Of a DNA stretch of 7,612 nt, positions 5,928-7,612 are shown one piece after another. The notes under the pieces are model-generated. The model saw only the letters and a program-made list of their open reading frames with translations, ran no database searches and was not told the DNA's origin. This stretch comes from Methyloprofundus sp. Its GTDB lineage: Bacteria > Pseudomonadota > Gammaproteobacteria > Methylococcales > Methylomonadaceae. The translations under genes were made by a program, and so were the position numbers. The stretch spans positions 1 to 7,612 of the forward strand of contig DAOVWV010000067.1 of NCBI GenBank assembly GCA_030636485.1, given 5' to 3'. Each line of letters begins with the position of its first letter. Position 1 is the stretch's first letter.

Positions 5928-5973
5928 TTCCCACACGGAGGTGTGGGAATGCATGTGAGAATGCTCTGCGTTC
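5928..5973. repeat. Palindromic intergenic repeat with two hairpins
   Basis: TTCCCACAC (5928-5936) and GTGTGGGAA (5941-5949) make a perfect 9-bp stem with a GGAG loop. A second stem, GAATGC (5959-5964) with GCGTTC (5968-5973), follows after TGCATGTGA and contains one G-U pair. From memory this resembles a dispersed repeat family (TTCCCAC...GTGGGAATGCAT) common in some Gammaproteobacteria. It lies between the convergent yidB-like and zinc-ribbon genes, where it could stop transcription from both sides, although it lacks a clear T-run. Confidence 0.6.
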
Positions 5974-5991
5974 CTTAGCGAAATACAGGCT

Positions 5992-7140
5992 TTAGTAAGC
6001 ATAATAAGTCCGCTGTTCACCTTGTTCAAATGCACCGGATTGCTGCAGGTAGAATATTCCCCCACCTATAATTATCAAGCCAGTAATAACTGCAAAAGTA
6101 ATCTTCCAGCGGCTATAGGGGCGCTCTCCCTGAACCTCGCCGGTACGGCCATTGACCACAAAGCGGTAGGATTTATCACGGTATAAAAAGGCAGCCGACC
6201 AGATCGGCAATAGGCAATGTTTAAACGTGATATTGCTGTGTTGGGTATTGACCTGATGTATACGCTGATGATCGCCACCTATATCATAGGCAATGTCTCG
6301 CCGAATCGTATCATCCATAACCTGTCCGGCATATTTAAAGCCTTCATCTAATCCAACTTGATATACTTCACTTTGAAAGCCGCTGATATATTTTTTTTCG
6401 AAAGGCACTAGATTAGCAAGATCCCACGGTTCTAATTCGTTAATAATATCTCGTGGCAAAGATGAACTGGCACTGATTAAAACATCATCAAAAAAACGCG
6501 AAACATGCCCACGTACATTCGTCCAACGTATTTTGGGCACTTGCCTTGTCTCTGTCACCGTACGTCCATCCCGTTGAAAAGTGACGCGTTCATTAACATA
6601 ATAAGTGTCGCCTCTTGCTCCGCTATAACTGCTTGCTGTATTGCTATCGTAAGTCCAATAGGGAATGTAAACACCGATTAATTTAGCATCATCACGCGCA
6701 TATTTTTTAAGTTTATTCGGTGCAAACCATAAGCCTTTTAACCAAGCCCGAAATTTTTCTTTCGCCACCCTGTTATCAATGAGGAAAGGCAGTAATGACT
6801 CCGGGATAATCAATTTGTGCTCTTCTGGATTGGCAACAATATCGGTACCACAAAAAGGGCACTGCCCTGCATTCAGGTTGGCAGAAAATTTAAAATTTGC
6901 ACCGCAGGCATCACAGTGTATTTGTTCAATAACAATCGTCGCTTCACTGCTCTCAAGCTGTTGTAAGGCGGCATGGAAGTCATATTCCTGAATGCTTTCC
7001 TGACTCTCGGTAATATCGTTCTGCTGGCCACAATACTCACAGGTCTGATGCTGGGTGCCTGGTTTGTATTTCAGCATCGCACCACATTCTGAACATGGAA
7101 ACTGATCTGTCTGGCTTTGTATCTGTGTTTTGTTAATCAT
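5992..7140 (-). CDS. Double zinc-ribbon protein with C-terminal membrane anchor (YdjG-like; often misnamed PriA/TFIIB-type)
   Basis: The 382-residue protein starts with two zinc ribbons: CSEC and CEYC (Cys16, 19, 34, 37), then CDAC and CPFC (Cys76, 79, 94, 97). A long middle region (about 110-340) contains YIPYWTYDS (158-166) and VPFEKKYISGFQSEVY (245-260), typical of a family that databases often call primosomal protein N' or TFIIB-type zinc finger. It has no helicase motifs, so those names are misleading. One membrane segment (about 346-366) near the end anchors it with the ribbons in the cytoplasm. It follows an SPFH-type gene by 68 bp, as in the Bacillus ydjGHI neighbourhood, where such a protein works with an SPFH protein at stressed membranes. 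A shared role here is inference. The ribosome binding site is weak (AAGA). Confidence 0.8.
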   Translation of the reverse strand: MINKTQIQSQTDQFPCSECGAMLKYKPGTQHQTCEYCGQQNDITESQESIQEYDFHAALQQLESSEATIVIEQIHCDACGANFKFSANLNAGQCPFCGTDIVANPEEHKLIIPESLLPFLIDNRVAKEKFRAWLKGLWFAPNKLKKYARDDAKLIGVYIPYWTYDSNTASSYSGARGDTYYVNERVTFQRDGRTVTETRQVPKIRWTNVRGHVSRFFDDVLISASSSLPRDIINELEPWDLANLVPFEKKYISGFQSEVYQVGLDEGFKYAGQVMDDTIRRDIAYDIGGDHQRIHQVNTQHSNITFKHCLLPIWSAAFLYRDKSYRFVVNGRTGEVQGERPYSRWKITFAVITGLIIIGGGIFYLQQSGAFEQGEQRTYYAY

Positions 7141-7158
7141 TTTTATCTTATTATCTCA

Positions 7159-7184
7159 GGTGGATGCGCTTAAGCGCATCCACC
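7159..7184. repeat. Perfect 26-bp palindrome between the SPFH and zinc-ribbon genes
   Basis: GGTGGATGCGCTT (7159-7171) is followed directly by its exact reverse complement (7172-7184), then CTACG. From memory this type, GGTGGATGCGC...GCGCATCCACC with flanking CTACG, is a dispersed repeat in many Gammaproteobacteria. It lies 18 bp before the zinc-ribbon start. In mRNA it would form a very stable hairpin just ahead of a weak ribosome binding site. Confidence 0.7.
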
Positions 7185-7208
7185 CTACGGACTATATTAT
7201 TTTCTGCC

Positions 7209-7612
7209 TTAACTGGGTAACGGAGGCGGCATCGCCGTAAAATACGCACTTAACTCAGTAACCTCGCAGGCTTTGGTCCACTCCACCAGGCTCTGGCTCC
7301 AGATTAAAGTCTCTCGATTAATCGTTGCGGCTTTAATTTTAGCTTGCAGTTCGGTTAAGTTAAAGGGGCCGGACTGCTGGCCATTGACCGCAACAAAGTA
7401 TTGAGTCTGCTGTGGGATAGGCGGTGGTGCCGCAGCTGTCTGACTCGCCTGCGGAGCAGTATGAGGCTCGCTCATCTTATTTGCCATGGCGAAGCCCATG
7501 CCCATACCTATTCCTGTAGATGCGCCGCCAGAAGGATTTTCAGCCGCCGCTTTCATTGCGTCCGCTGCCTGAAAGGTAGTGTAATCATTTAAGTTACCAA
7601 TGATCCCCATGC
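7209..7612 (-). CDS. SPFH-type (YdjI-like, 'virion core') protein with C-terminal GYF_2 domain, C-terminal part
   Basis: The frame is open to the right edge, so only the last 134 or so codons are seen; the ATG at 7608-7610 is probably internal. The visible start, with FQAADAMKAAAENP and a GIGMGMGFAMA stretch, matches the tail after the SPFH domain in YdjI-like proteins, though the SPFH domain itself lies outside. A Pro/Gln linker leads to a GYF_2 (DUF4339) domain, YFVAVNGQQSGPF to VTELSAYF: conserved GPF, LIWSQ and the W of VEWTKA. The protein ends in a Pro tail, MPPPLPS. GYF-type domains bind proline-rich or partner peptides. The downstream zinc-ribbon membrane protein is the natural partner. 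Confidence 0.75.
   Translation of the reverse strand, partial: MGIIGNLNDYTTFQAADAMKAAAENPSGGASTGIGMGMGFAMANKMSEPHTAPQASQTAAAPPPIPQQTQYFVAVNGQQSGPFNLTELQAKIKAATINRETLIWSQSLVEWTKACEVTELSAYFTAMPPPLPS

Noticed and set aside
6391..6398. A8 run in the zinc-ribbon gene, reading A AAA AAA in frame at Glu248-Lys250, a possible -1 slippery site.
   Set aside because: A-runs are common in AT-rich genes, and a shift here would end translation in the middle of a domain eight codons later, giving no sensible product.
5992..7140. Annotation of the zinc-ribbon protein as primosomal protein N' (PriA) helicase.
   Set aside because: There are no Walker or other helicase motifs; only the Cys4 ribbons are shared.

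Overview
The window looks like chromosomal DNA of a gammaproteobacterium with moderate-to-low GC. Evidence: a canonical rodA, a Tat-exported CueO-type copper oxidase, a YidB-family protein, an outer-membrane barrel ending in Phe, and three families of short GC-rich palindromic intergenic repeats. From memory, such repeats are common in methanotroph-like Gammaproteobacteria (Methylococcales and relatives). That order-level placement is inference only. No tRNA, rRNA, CRISPR array, transposase or phage gene is visible.

Layout. (1) Positions 1-86 hold the last 27 codons of a plus-strand outer-membrane beta-barrel gene. It converges on a minus-strand run, and a bidirectional intrinsic terminator overlapping a 68-bp double-hairpin repeat lies between. 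(2) Positions 204-4245 hold three minus-strand genes, transcribed in the order multicopper oxidase, HMA/TauE-SafE (DsbD_2-like) copper membrane protein, rodA. The oxidase has a good sigma-70-like promoter with a TTACAA-N4-TTGTAA dyad across its -35 end. The first two genes make a plausible periplasmic copper-handling pair; rodA is separated from its usual partners mrdA and mreBCD. (3) Positions 4484-5869 hold three plus-strand genes: a DUF985 cupin, a very short secreted protein that may be a remnant, and a YidB-family protein with a canonical EF-hand loop at its N-terminus. (4) Positions 5992-7612 hold two minus-strand genes: an SPFH-type protein with a C-terminal GYF_2 domain (cut by the window edge), then a double zinc-ribbon protein with one C-terminal membrane anchor. 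They resemble the YdjI/YdjG pair of Bacillus, linked to membrane stress and PspA. A perfect 26-bp palindrome sits between them.

The most interesting signal is in the HMA/TauE gene. A run of seven G lies in frame as G GGG GGG exactly at the junction between the soluble HMA domain and the membrane domain. A -1 slip there reads Asp-Phe-Cys and then stops, giving an 80-residue free HMA protein. This is the arrangement known from Escherichia coli copA, where programmed -1 frameshifting makes a copper chaperone from the transporter gene. Here it is a hypothesis from sequence alone. A G8 run in rodA also lies at a shift-prone position but would only inactivate the protein.
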